A DNA stretch of 64,000 bases, from the NCBI RefSeq assembly GCF_900107625.1, contig NZ_FNQK01000012.1, positions 33,609 to 97,608 on the forward strand. The letters are read 5' to 3'. Below are positions 1 to 8,213 of this stretch, piece by piece; the stretch's first letter is position 1, and each line of letters begins with the position of its first letter. The DNA comes from Bizionia paragorgiae. GTDB taxonomy: Bacteria; Bacteroidota; Bacteroidia; Flavobacteriales; Flavobacteriaceae. A program made the position numbers and the translations under genes. Below the pieces are notes generated by a model. The model worked only from the letters and a program-made list of their open reading frames with translations. It searched no databases and was not told the DNA's origin.

Positions 1-2597
1 GCTCCCATATTTTTAGGCTCTTCTTGTGCCCAAACAATATCGTCTGCATTGCTATACTTCGCTAAAATAGCTTTAATCTCATCAGTCGGTACCGGGAAAA
101 GTTGCTCGATTCTCACCAAGGCTACGTCATCTCGTTTAAGATTTTCGCGCTCTTCATCAAGATCGTAATAAAACTTTCCTGTTAGTAAAACTAATGTTTT
201 TATTTTATTTACATCGCTAACATTGTCATCTATTACCATTTTAAATGATCCATTGGCAAAACTTTCTACTGTAGACACACATTTAGGGTGACGCAATAAA
301 CTTTTTGGTGTGAATACTATTAATGGTTTTCTGAAATTAGATTTCATTTGTCGTCTTAACAAATGGAACATATTTTCTGGCGTTGTACAATCGGCGATAT
401 ACATATTGTCTTTAGCACATAATTGTAAGTAACGCTCCATTCTTCCAGACGAGTGTTCTGCACCTTGCCCCTCATAACCATGAGGTAATAACATGACTAA
501 TCCGTTTTGTGTTTTCCATTTCGCTTCGGCAGCAGAAATATATTGGTCTAACATAATCTGAGCACCATTACTGAAATCTCCAAATTGAGCTTCCCATATG
601 GTTAAGGTATTCGGACTGGCCATAGCGTAACCATAATCAAATCCTACCACACCATACTCTGATAGTAAGGAGTTAAATATGTGGAATTCTCCTTGTTTTT
701 CGTTAAGCTGATTCAGTAATAAGATTTCCTCTTCACTATCTTCAACTTTAACTACAGCGTGACGGTGAGAGAACGTACCACGCTCTACATCTTGTCCTGA
801 AATTCTAACGTCGTAACCTTCGTCTAAGAGCGTTCCATAAGCTAGATGTTCGGCCATAGCCCAATCTAATTTGTTCTCATCGAACATTTTTTGTCTAGAC
901 TGTATTAAACGTTCAATTTTACGAATAAACTTTTTGTCTTTCGGTAGATTGGAAATTACTTTCGTAATTTCTGCTAGTTTTTCTACGCTTGTTGTCGTAT
1001 CAACAGGTTCCATCATTTTCTGCTCGTTAGCACGCTCGAAATCTTTCCACGTGTCTTGCATAAATGGGGTAATCACTGTTTTATCTTCTTTTCTAGAATC
1101 TTCTAATTTTTCTTCTAGAGCGTCTTTATATGTTTTTTCTAATTGCTTAACGTGGTTCTCGTCAATAATCCCTTCTGCTATTAACTTGGCAGCATAGATA
1201 TCTCTCGGATTACTGTGTTTGGCAATGGCTTTGTATAACTTAGGTTGGGTAAAACGAGGTTCGTCACCTTCATTATGACCGTATTTTCTATAACCTAATA
1301 AATCGATAAATACATCGCGTTTAAATTGCATTCTAAATTCTAGAGCAAATAAAGTGGCGTGAACTACCGCTTCTGCATCATCGGCGTTTACGTGTAATAC
1401 CGGCGATAAAGTAACTTTACCTACGTCGGTACAGTACGTACTAGAACGTGCATCTAAATAGTTGGTTGTAAAACCGATTTGGTTATTAACGACAATATGA
1501 ATCGTACCATTAGTTTTATAACCATCTAATTGAGCCATTTGAATTAATTCGTAAACTAACCCTTGCCCTGCGATAGCAGCATCACCATGTACAATAATAG
1601 GTAATACTTTACTAAAATCGTCTTTGTAGTATTTATCTTGTTTAGCTCTTACAATGCCCTCTACAACAGCGCCTACAGTTTCTAGGTGAGACGGGTTAGG
1701 GGCAATGCTTAAGTTAATTTCTTTTCCTGATTCTGTTTCGCGATTACTAGTCCATCCCAGGTGGTATTTTACATCACCATCAAATACTTTTTCTTCGTAA
1801 TCTTTTCCGTCAAATTCGCTAAAAATGTCTTTAGCCGATTTTCCAAAAATGTTTGTTAGTGTACTTAAACGCCCACGGTGAGCCATACCCATTACAAACT
1901 CTTTAACGCCATATTCGGCCGCTTTTTCAATAGCAGCATCTAAAGCTGGGATTAAAGTTTCACCACCTTCTAATGAGAAACGCTTTTGACCGACATACTT
2001 GGTATGTAAAAAGCTTTCAAAAGACACAGCTTCGTTTAATTTTCTAAGGATATGCTTTTTCTGGTCAGTAGAAAACTTAGGTTGGTTGTTGGCAACATTA
2101 AGTCTGTCCTGAATCCATTTTAACTCTTCAGGTTTGCGAATATACATGTACTCAACACCAATCGAGTGACAGTACACTTGCTCTAAGTGGTCGATTATTT
2201 TTTGTAGCGTTTGAGGGCCACCATAACCTAACATTTCTCCAGCATCGAAACGTGTTTCTAAATCTGAAGATGATAATCCAAAGTTTTCAATCTCTAGAGT
2301 TGGAGCGTATTTTCTACGTGCTCTAACAGGATTGGTTTTCGTAAATAAATGACCTCGAGATCTGTACCCGTGGATTAAGTTTAAAACCTTGAACTCTTTT
2401 AAAACATGTTCTGGGACTTGAGAAGACACTTCTTCTACAGTGTCGCCTTCCATGCTGTAGTTTTCACTACCAAAGTCATAACCTTGGAAAAAAGCTCTCC
2501 AACTTGGCTCTACTGAATCTGGGTTTTCTAAATATTGGTCATATAAATCAGCAAAGTATGCTGTATGTGCTGCGTTTAAAAAGGAATATTTATCCAT
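1..2597 (-). CDS. sucA: 2-oxoglutarate dehydrogenase E1 component, C-terminus outside window
   Basis: Thiamine-diphosphate-dependent E1 subunit of the 2-oxoglutarate dehydrogenase complex, which decarboxylates 2-oxoglutarate in the TCA cycle for transfer of succinyl groups to the E2 subunit. Translating the minus strand from the ATG at 2597 gives about 865 residues without a stop. The N-terminus (MDKYSFLNAAHTAYFADLYD) matches the E1 leader domain that docks to E2. The TPP-binding stretch HGDAAIAGQGLVYE...VVNNQIGFTT and the pyrimidine-domain segments GHNEGDEPRFTQP and LPHGYEGQGAEHSS are present. Family members are roughly 900-950 residues, so only the last 50-80 are missing. It is divergent from the gene at 2713. 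Identification is secure. Confidence 0.96.
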   Translation of the reverse strand, partial: MDKYSFLNAAHTAYFADLYDQYLENPDSVEPSWRAFFQGYDFGSENYSMEGDTVEEVSSQVPEHVLKEFKVLNLIHGYRSRGHLFTKTNPVRARRKYAPTLEIENFGLSSSDLETRFDAGEMLGYGGPQTLQKIIDHLEQVYCHSIGVEYMYIRKPEELKWIQDRLNVANNQPKFSTDQKKHILRKLNEAVSFESFLHTKYVGQKRFSLEGGETLIPALDAAIEKAAEYGVKEFVMGMAHRGRLSTLTNIFGKSAKDIFSEFDGKDYEEKVFDGDVKYHLGWTSNRETESGKEINLSIAPNPSHLETVGAVVEGIVRAKQDKYYKDDFSKVLPIIVHGDAAIAGQGLVYELIQMAQLDGYKTNGTIHIVVNNQIGFTTNYLDARSSTYCTDVGKVTLSPVLHVNADDAEAVVHATLFALEFRMQFKRDVFIDLLGYRKYGHNEGDEPRFTQPKLYKAIAKHSNPRDIYAAKLIAEGIIDENHVKQLEKTYKDALEEKLEDSRKEDKTVITPFMQDTWKDFERANEQKMMEPVDTTTSVEKLAEITKVISNLPKDKKFIRKIERLIQSRQKMFDENKLDWAMAEHLAYGTLLDEGYDVRISGQDVERGTFSHRHAVVKVEDSEEEILLLNQLNEKQGEFHIFNSLLSEYGVVGFDYGYAMASPNTLTIWEAQFGDFSNGAQIMLDQYISAAEAKWKTQNGLVMLLPHGYEGQGAEHSSGRMERYLQLCAKDNMYIADCTTPENMFHLLRRQMKSNFRKPLIVFTPKSLLRHPKCVSTVESFANGSFKMVIDDNVSDVNKIKTLVLLTGKFYYDLDEERENLKRDDVALVRIEQLFPVPTDEIKAILAKYSNADDIVWAQEEPKNMG

Positions 2598-2651
2598 TAT
2601 AAAATTTAAGACGGGTTCGCTTCAACAAAATTTTATCAAAAATACAATAAT

Positions 2652-2677
2652 TACTAAAAGTAGGCATACTTTTAGTA
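2652..2677. promoter_or_regulatory. Perfect 11-bp inverted repeat between divergent genes
   Basis: TACTAAAAGTA (2652-2662) and TACTTTTAGTA (2667-2677) are perfect inverted arms around GGCA. The dyad lies 55 bp upstream of the sucA start and 36 bp upstream of the start at 2713. No T-run of terminator length follows, so an operator is more likely than a terminator. The binding protein is unknown. Confidence 0.4.
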
Positions 2678-2712
2678 TATTTATAACAACTTTTTATTTT
2701 AATTTCAGGTAA

Positions 2713-3252
2713 ATGAGGAATTTTAAATTTATTCTACTTAAAAAACCATTCTTATTATTAATGTTCACTTTGTTTTGTGGGGTTGCAAGTGCGCAGCTCA
2801 CTGTCAAAGAATCCAGTCCTAATTTTTGGCAAAATGTTCGTTTTGGAGGTGGTTTAGGATTGAGTACTGGTAGTGGTTATTTTAGTGCTACGGTGGCACC
2901 AAGTGCTATTTATGAATTTAATTCGATGTTTGGATTGGGGGTAGGACTAAGTGGTACCTATACCAAAAGGAAAGATTTCTATAAATCTACCGTTTTTGGG
3001 GGGAGTCTGATAGGATTGTTTTCTCCTATTCGCGAACTGCAATTATCGGCTGAGTTTGAAGAGTTTTTTGTAACTCGTAATTTTGATAATCCCGTATTTG
3101 AAGATGATGAGTATTGGCATCCCGCATTGTTTTTAGGAGCCGGTTTTAGAACGCAAAATGTTACTATGGGTGTACGATATAATCTTTTATATGATGATGA
3201 TAAAAGTATCTATGCTAACGCTTGGATGCCTTTTGTAAGGGTATATTTCTAA
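2713..3252 (+). CDS. Exported beta-barrel-like protein of unknown function
   Basis: A 179-residue protein with a signal peptide (KKPFLLLMFTLFCGVASAQ, cleavage after about residue 27). The rest alternates glycine and aromatic residues in strand-like segments (FGGGLGLSTGSGYFSATVAPSAIYEF, LGVGLSGTYT, LFLGAGFRTQNVTMGVRYNLLYDD) and ends in a strand closing on F. This looks like a small eight-strand outer-membrane barrel. Proteins of this type next to sucA in flavobacteria are sometimes named 'alpha-ketoglutarate decarboxylase', which I think is only carried over from the neighbouring gene, because no enzyme motif is visible. It is transcribed away from sucA. Function not recognised. Confidence 0.75.
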   Translation: MRNFKFILLKKPFLLLMFTLFCGVASAQLTVKESSPNFWQNVRFGGGLGLSTGSGYFSATVAPSAIYEFNSMFGLGVGLSGTYTKRKDFYKSTVFGGSLIGLFSPIRELQLSAEFEEFFVTRNFDNPVFEDDEYWHPALFLGAGFRTQNVTMGVRYNLLYDDDKSIYANAWMPFVRVYF

Positions 3253-3329
3253 AACCTTTTGGCTATCATGCCGTTATATTTAAGAGGTTAGTTTGCTTTT
3301 TTATAATGCGACGAGAAATAGCCTTTTAG

Positions 3330-3372
3330 TGATTTTTATCATATTTTTCGAGGGCATATAGTATTATTTTTA
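3330..3372 (+). promoter_or_regulatory. Candidate Crp/Fnr-type operator plus promoter of cytochrome c gene
   Basis: A dyad TGAT-TTTT-ATCA lies at 3330-3341. A TAnnTTTA element (TATTTTTA, 3365-3372) follows, with its end 36.5 nt from the dyad centre. That places the site near -41.5, the class II activator position. The same half sites and the same 36.5-nt distance occur upstream of the copper operon at 4272-4316. Confidence 0.45.
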
Positions 3373-3404
3373 CATCATTAAAAGTCTTATAAATTAAATA
3401 AATT

Positions 3405-3911
3405 ATGAAATCAGCATTAAAAATTATTACCGTATTATGTTTAACACTCCTCGTGAGTTGTGGTGGTAAAGAAGAAAAGAAAAAAGAGAAAATCTCTTAC
3501 CCTACAAAGGAGCCGATAGAGCAGACTACAGCGCCTAAGGATGAAGTGGTTTTAGCGTCTAAAAAAGTAGACTTGGTAAATAAGGGTGTCGGACCTATTA
3601 CCTCTGTAGATTTGAGTAATCCGGTAGACCAGAAAATGGTTGAGCGCGGACAAGGCGTATTTAAACAAATGTGTACCGCTTGCCATAGAGAAAATAAAAA
3701 GTTTATTGGCCCAGCACCAGCAGGTATTTTAAATCGTAGATCACCAGAATGGATTATGAATATGATTTTAAATCCTGAGCAAATGGTAAAAGAAGATCCG
3801 TTAGCTAAAGAACTGTTAGCTGAATTTAACGGTTCGCCAATGGTTAATCAAAATCTTTCTGAAGAAGATGCAAGAGCTGTTTTAGAATATTTTAGAACAT
3901 TAGAAGAATAA
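3405..3911 (+). CDS. Lipoprotein c-type cytochrome, NosC-like
   Basis: A 168-residue envelope electron carrier. A lipoprotein signal (ITVLCLTLLVSCGGK, lipid-accepting Cys about residue 20) is followed by a charged linker of about 60 residues and a single mono-haem domain with CTACH. The downstream segment GPAPAGILNRRSPEWIMNMI and the closing NQNLSEEDARAVLEYFRTLEE resemble the small cytochromes that precede nosZ in Bacteroidota nitrous-oxide reductase clusters, judged from memory. No nos gene is in the window, so the electron acceptor is unknown. It is a single-gene unit with its own terminator (3949-3994) and an Fnr-like site upstream, which would fit induction at low oxygen. The haem-binding role is secure; the NosC link is inference. 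Confidence 0.88.
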   Translation: MKSALKIITVLCLTLLVSCGGKEEKKKEKISYPTKEPIEQTTAPKDEVVLASKKVDLVNKGVGPITSVDLSNPVDQKMVERGQGVFKQMCTACHRENKKFIGPAPAGILNRRSPEWIMNMILNPEQMVKEDPLAKELLAEFNGSPMVNQNLSEEDARAVLEYFRTLEE

Positions 3912-3948
3912 ACTAACTCCTAATAATAGGAGCTGTAAATACAAAAGT

Positions 3949-3994
3949 AAAGACCAGTAGTTAATTCATTTAACTCCTGGTCTTTATTTTTTTT
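3949..3994 (+). terminator. Rho-independent terminator after cytochrome c gene
   Basis: A stem AAAGACCAG-t-AGTTAA with TTAACT-c-CTGGTCTTT (3949-3985) around a short loop is followed by eight T (3987-3994). Confidence 0.8.
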
Positions 3995-4271
3995 AACTAC
4001 AGCGTTTAAGGTTTGTTTATAATGTGGTTAATTATCTGTTGGCTACATCCTTATTTTACTGTGTACTAATTAAACTCGTGTAAATATATTTGGAAAAGGT
4101 GTTCGTTCGGGAGGTGTGAATTTAGATTCTATAGCCATGGTATTTAATCTGTTTTTTTTGAATAAATTCGGAGCTTGTTGTTTGATTTATAATGCTTTCG
4201 GTTTGGGTTGTTCTGCACTTAACAAGAATCCTGCTTATGTATAATAAAAAAGTGCTTTAATCGAAGTAATT
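3995..4271. other. Intergenic stretch without a gene
   Basis: AT-rich sequence between the cytochrome c terminator and the copper-operon promoter. I see no open frame with coding character, no RNA gene and no clear repeat here. Confidence 0.5.
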
Positions 4272-4316
4272 TATGATATAAATCATACATAATTCCTAGT
4301 GTGTCTTGTAACTTTG
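4272..4316 (+). promoter_or_regulatory. Candidate Crp/Fnr-type operator plus promoter of copper operon
   Basis: TATGAT-ATAA-ATCATA (4272-4287) is a perfect 6-4-6 dyad with core TGAT-N4-ATCA. A perfect Bacteroidota -7 element TAACTTTG lies at 4309-4316. The dyad centre (4279.5) is 36.5 nt from the end of the -7 element, as at the cytochrome c gene. The first gene's ATG begins only four bases after the element, suggesting a leaderless or nearly leaderless mRNA. Confidence 0.5.
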
Positions 4317-4320
4317 CATT

Positions 4321-4731
4321 ATGGTTTCTGCTATTGCAAGTAAAATAACAGTCTTTGTTTTAGTATTTATATTATTAGCTCATAATATAAATACACTTGC
4401 TATTGTTGGTGATTTTGTAATCAACCAAGACTTTATTGCTAAAACACTGTGTATTCAAAAAGAGGACCAGCAAGGTTGTAATGGTAAATGTCAATTACGT
4501 AAAGAACTCGTAGAAAGTCAATCATCAACCAATACAGAAACCCCTTTACAAGTAAGCAAACGTCTTGTTCTAGATGCGTTTTTTGCATCTTCTATTGTTA
4601 ATATTCACGTAGAGCAGATGGAATGGCCGCTACAAAAACAGAAAACACACTTTCACTCTTCGAAAGTTTTAAAGCTGTATCCTGAAATAGATACTCCTCC
4701 ACCAAATTTTAGTTCGTTTTTTTCGATATAA
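4321..4731 (+). CDS. Small membrane-anchored CxxxC protein of copper operon
   Basis: A 136-residue protein with an N-terminal hydrophobic segment (residues about 8-28, ITVFVLVFILLAHNINTLAI) as signal or anchor. A cysteine cluster follows: C44, then GCNGKCQLRKEL with C53 and C57. The remainder is polar and ends in a proline-rich tail (DTPPPNFSSFF). It has no known enzyme motif. It heads a three-gene set with a Met-rich lipoprotein and an OprC-like receptor, so a role in periplasmic copper handling is a reasonable inference. The start sits four bases after a perfect -7 element, and no other in-frame Met precedes the hydrophobic segment. Function not established. Confidence 0.7.
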   Translation: MVSAIASKITVFVLVFILLAHNINTLAIVGDFVINQDFIAKTLCIQKEDQQGCNGKCQLRKELVESQSSTNTETPLQVSKRLVLDAFFASSIVNIHVEQMEWPLQKQKTHFHSSKVLKLYPEIDTPPPNFSSFFSI

Positions 4732-4823
4732 AAATCAGATCGATTTTTACTCTTTGACCAACTCGTTTAACGGGCTTGGAAGGGGTTTTTTATCTCAATC
4801 TTAAAATTATTAAAATAGAAAAA

Positions 4824-5684
4824 ATGAAACTTAAACTTAAACACCTATTATCTATACTACTTATTGCTTTACTTACTATATCCTGTTCTACAGATGATGA
4901 GGATAACATGGACACTAGTTCAGTAAGTGAAGTTGACGGACTAACTTTAATCCAAGAATTAACAAACAGTACACATCGTATAGAATTATATAATACCACA
5001 GGAGAATTTAAAACAGGGTACAATGCCGTTAGTTTGAGAGTAAAAGATTTGGCGACAAACACCTATGTGGAAGATGCCGAATTATCTTGGATGCCTGTTA
5101 TGCAAATGCCAACAATGCAACATGCGTGTCCTATGTCATCACCAACTAAAGTGATTGATAAAAACACAGTTTATACAGGGTATATTATATATCAAATGAC
5201 GAACTTGGATGGTGAGGGATGGTCGCTAACGGTAGACTATACTATTAATGGAATCGATTATACAGTAAGCGATACGATAACGGTAATTCAAAATCATAAC
5301 CAAAACGTTTTAAGTTTTTTAGGGGCTGATGATGTGAGATATATTGTTGCGTTAATTGAACCATCGACTCCTAAAATAGCTATTAATACCTTTAAAGTCG
5401 GTTTGTTTAAAATGGAAACTATGATGAGTTTTCCGGTTGTAGAAAACTTTTCTCTTACGTTAGACCCTAGAATGCCTGGAATGGGTAACCATTCATCACC
5501 AAACAATACAGATTTAATATATAACCCTTCCGATGGTATGTATTATGCCGACTTATCCTTAACAATGACGGGTTATTGGGTTCTTAACTTAAAATTATTA
5601 AACGAGAATAGTGAGGTTTTAAAAGGGGAAGAGGTTACAGAAGAGCATACACAAAGTTCCTTGTATTTAGAATTGGAATTTTAA
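4824..5684 (+). CDS. Met-rich YtkA/FixH-like lipoprotein, probable copper chaperone
   Basis: A 286-residue lipoprotein (signal KHLLSILLIALLTISC, lipidated Cys about residue 21). The ATG at 4824 is chosen because the signal peptide begins there; the longer frame starts at a TTG. Two segments carry dense copper-type ligands: WMPVMQMPTMQHACPM (about residues 89-104, five Met, one His, one Cys) and DPRMPGMGNHSSP (about residues 215-227). Each sits in a beta-sandwich-like context resembling YtkA/FixH domains, with LTMTGYWVLNLKLL after the second, so the protein looks like a tandem duplication. It lies between the CxxxC protein and the copper-type TonB receptor. A periplasmic or surface Cu(I) binding role is inferred from ligands and neighbours. 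Confidence 0.8.
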   Translation: MKLKLKHLLSILLIALLTISCSTDDEDNMDTSSVSEVDGLTLIQELTNSTHRIELYNTTGEFKTGYNAVSLRVKDLATNTYVEDAELSWMPVMQMPTMQHACPMSSPTKVIDKNTVYTGYIIYQMTNLDGEGWSLTVDYTINGIDYTVSDTITVIQNHNQNVLSFLGADDVRYIVALIEPSTPKIAINTFKVGLFKMETMMSFPVVENFSLTLDPRMPGMGNHSSPNNTDLIYNPSDGMYYADLSLTMTGYWVLNLKLLNENSEVLKGEEVTEEHTQSSLYLELEF

Positions 5685-5752
5685 TTATAAAAACAACTTC
5701 TTAATTCTAGCAGGCGCATGGTTTGTCGCGTGTCCGCACTATTAAATCACTT

Positions 5753-7753
5753 ATGAAAAAAATTATAATATTCAGTATAGGTTTTCTGTGTAACGCTGTT
5801 GTTTTTTGTCAAAACACGGAAGAGTTAACTCAGAAAGATACCACTAAACTTGAAGAGGTTATTGTATTAAGCAGGCACCACCTAAGTCACTATCGCCAAC
5901 AGAAAACCCTTTCAAGTATTGATGACTATTTAGAGCAATCAAATGCTATTACCATGATAAAACGAGGTAATTATGCTTGGGAACCTGCTTTAAACAATAT
6001 GACTAGCGACCGATTAAGTGTTACTATCGATGGGATGCAGTTGTTTGGTGCTTGTACCGATAAAATGGATCCTATAACCTCTTATGTCGATGTCTCGAAT
6101 CTAGACCGCGTTAGTGTGAACTCAGGACAAGAGGGTGCGGAAAACGGACATGCTATTGGTGGTAATATCGACTTGCAAATTCCCAATGCTAAATACTACG
6201 GGTCAGGCTTAAAAACAAGTGCGGATTTAGGTTATGAAACCAACGGAAATTATAAAACTGCTGGATTAGATGTAGAGTATTCTGGGGATAGGTTTTATAT
6301 GAATGCCGATGGCATTTATCGAAAATCTGATAATTATGACGCCGGTAACCAACAAGAGGTGTTGTACTCTCAATTCGAAAAATTTAATCTTTCGCTTCAA
6401 ACCGGGTTTAAGCTTAATGAAAATCATAGCTTGGATGCTCACCTTATTTATGATAAAGCCACAGACGTTGGATATCCAGCATTGCCAATGGATGTCTCAT
6501 TGGCTGAGGCTTTAATAACATCTTTAAGTCATAATTATAACAATGATGAAGCGTTTATAGAGACCTTGGAAACAAAATTGTATTTCAATACGATTACACA
6601 TGTTATGGACGACTCTAAGCGACCTATAGTGTCTATTCGAATGGATATGCCTGGTTGGAGTGATACCTATGGTTTTTATAGTAAAGCAACCGCGAAAATT
6701 AAAAAGCATAAGCTGCTTTTTAATTTCAATGGCTATTATAACCGTTCTTTAGCAGAAATGACCATGTACCCGAACGACACGAATCAACCAGCAATGTTTA
6801 TGTATACTTGGCCAGATATTAGGACGCTATATTCTGGTGTGTATATAAAGGATGCGTATACAATAAACGAAAATGAAACGCTTGTAGGGGCGTTAAGATT
6901 AGGGTTTCATCAAAATGAAATTGCAAAAGAAGTGGGATTGGAAAGTCTGCAAATTTTTTATCCTCAAATTAAAGACACCAAAAATAGAATGTTAACCAGT
7001 CTCTCGTCTAATTATAATTTAAAAAAAGAGCAATGGAATTTTTCTTTTGGCCTTGGCTATGGGGAGAGGGCACCATCGGTAAGTGAAGGGTACGGCTTTT
7101 TCTTATTTAATAGCTTTGATAATTATGATCATATAGGAAACCCGACGTTAAAAAATGAAAAAGCACTCGAATCTCATATAAAGGTGGATTATAAAAGCGG
7201 TTTATTCCGTGTTGGATTAGAGTCGTCTTACTTTTATATTATGGATTATATTGTTGGCGATATAGAACCTTCGTTTAGTCCGATGACCATCGGTGCGAGT
7301 GGTGTGCGTGTGTATAATGCGTTGCCAAGCGCTTCCATTTTTGATGTGTATTTAAATGCGGGTTATAAAATGAGTACTACGCTTTCGGCTAGTGCGAGTC
7401 TTGGTTATAATTATGGAAAAGGGAGTAATAAAGAGCGTTTACCTTTAATTAAACCATTTTCCTATTTGGCCGAATTAAATTATAATACCAAAATGTTTAA
7501 TGCTGGATTACAATTAGAAGGGAACGGAAATCAAAGTCATTATAGTCGTTTTTATGGTGAGGATAATACACCGCGATATGCCGTTTTAAACCTCAATCTT
7601 GGAACTGTATTTTATAAGGAGAAAACTAAATTTGTGGTAAAATATGGTGTTGAAAATATTTTGGACACATCTTATTTTACCTATGCAGATTGGAATAATA
7701 TTAACAGGCAAGGGCGTAATTTTTTTATGAATATATCGGTAGTTCTAAATTAA
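5753..7753 (+). CDS. OprC/NosA-like TonB-dependent copper receptor
   Basis: Outer-membrane TonB-dependent receptor, 666 residues from the ATG at 5753 (signal MKKIIIFSIGFLCNAVVFCQ); an upstream TTG start would spoil the signal peptide. The plug (about residues 35-150) contains FGACTDKMDPITSYVD, and the barrel ends with RNFFMNISVVLN. The plug motif C101-x3-M105 and a later H283-x-M285 (THVMDD) match the CxxxM/HxM copper site described for Pseudomonas OprC. The C-to-H distance is 182 residues here and about 180 in OprC as I recall it. Together with the Met-rich lipoprotein upstream this argues for copper import, as for NosA of Pseudomonas stutzeri. It is the last gene of the operon; a strong hairpin follows. 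Confidence 0.88.
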   Translation: MKKIIIFSIGFLCNAVVFCQNTEELTQKDTTKLEEVIVLSRHHLSHYRQQKTLSSIDDYLEQSNAITMIKRGNYAWEPALNNMTSDRLSVTIDGMQLFGACTDKMDPITSYVDVSNLDRVSVNSGQEGAENGHAIGGNIDLQIPNAKYYGSGLKTSADLGYETNGNYKTAGLDVEYSGDRFYMNADGIYRKSDNYDAGNQQEVLYSQFEKFNLSLQTGFKLNENHSLDAHLIYDKATDVGYPALPMDVSLAEALITSLSHNYNNDEAFIETLETKLYFNTITHVMDDSKRPIVSIRMDMPGWSDTYGFYSKATAKIKKHKLLFNFNGYYNRSLAEMTMYPNDTNQPAMFMYTWPDIRTLYSGVYIKDAYTINENETLVGALRLGFHQNEIAKEVGLESLQIFYPQIKDTKNRMLTSLSSNYNLKKEQWNFSFGLGYGERAPSVSEGYGFFLFNSFDNYDHIGNPTLKNEKALESHIKVDYKSGLFRVGLESSYFYIMDYIVGDIEPSFSPMTIGASGVRVYNALPSASIFDVYLNAGYKMSTTLSASASLGYNYGKGSNKERLPLIKPFSYLAELNYNTKMFNAGLQLEGNGNQSHYSRFYGEDNTPRYAVLNLNLGTVFYKEKTKFVVKYGVENILDTSYFTYADWNNINRQGRNFFMNISVVLN

Positions 7754-7763
7754 TATAGTCCAT

Positions 7764-7812
7764 AAAAAAAACGCATCAATTCGGCATGTTTTCGTCCGGT
7801 TGATGCGTTTTT
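7764..7812. terminator. Bidirectional terminator between convergent genes
   Basis: AAAAACGCATCAA pairs with TTGATGCGTTTTT around a 20-base loop that itself holds CGG/CCG. It lies between the TonB receptor end (7753, +) and the hypothetical gene end (7861, -). Confidence 0.75.
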
Positions 7813-7860
7813 ATATGTTTTAAAGCTATCACTATGGTGAAGCCGTTCGTGTTATACCGA

Positions 7861-8211
7861 CTAAGAATACTTATTCTTAAACCATACCTTTTGCCATTCT
7901 CTTTTTAAAATTAGAAAAGAAACCTCTTCAGAAAGTTGTACGGTATCATCGCCATTTAAAGCTCTAATTTGATCTTCGGAAACATCAATAATATATAATA
8001 AATTAAGATAGTCGGAAAACCGGTCTTGAATTAGCGTATAAACCATTTCGTGAAGTTGCAGTTTTAGTTCGGAAGGCGTGACTTGGTCTTCAAAACTTAA
8101 TTCAATATTTGCCAATAAAAAATCTTTATTGAGTTGTTGAACAAGCTTGTTATAAAGCGCAAGCGATTCTGCTTCTTTAATTAAATCTGTAAACGTTGTA
8201 GGCAGCTTCAT
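7861..8211 (-). CDS. Conserved-looking cytosolic protein, unknown function
   Basis: A 116-residue acidic, helical protein without signal peptide or membrane segment (begins MKLPTTFTDLIKEAESLALY, ends WQKVWFKNKYS). It follows the polyprenyl synthase with a two-base gap, so the two are almost certainly co-transcribed and perhaps translationally linked. No catalytic motif is seen. I do not recognise the family. Confidence 0.75.
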   Translation of the reverse strand: MKLPTTFTDLIKEAESLALYNKLVQQLNKDFLLANIELSFEDQVTPSELKLQLHEMVYTLIQDRFSDYLNLLYIIDVSEDQIRALNGDDTVQLSEEVSFLILKREWQKVWFKNKYS

Positions 8212-8213
8212 GA

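Noticed and set aside
871..1197. Plus-strand open frame of 108 residues
   Set aside because: It lies wholly inside sucA on the other strand, with low-complexity Ser/Leu composition typical of an antisense shadow.
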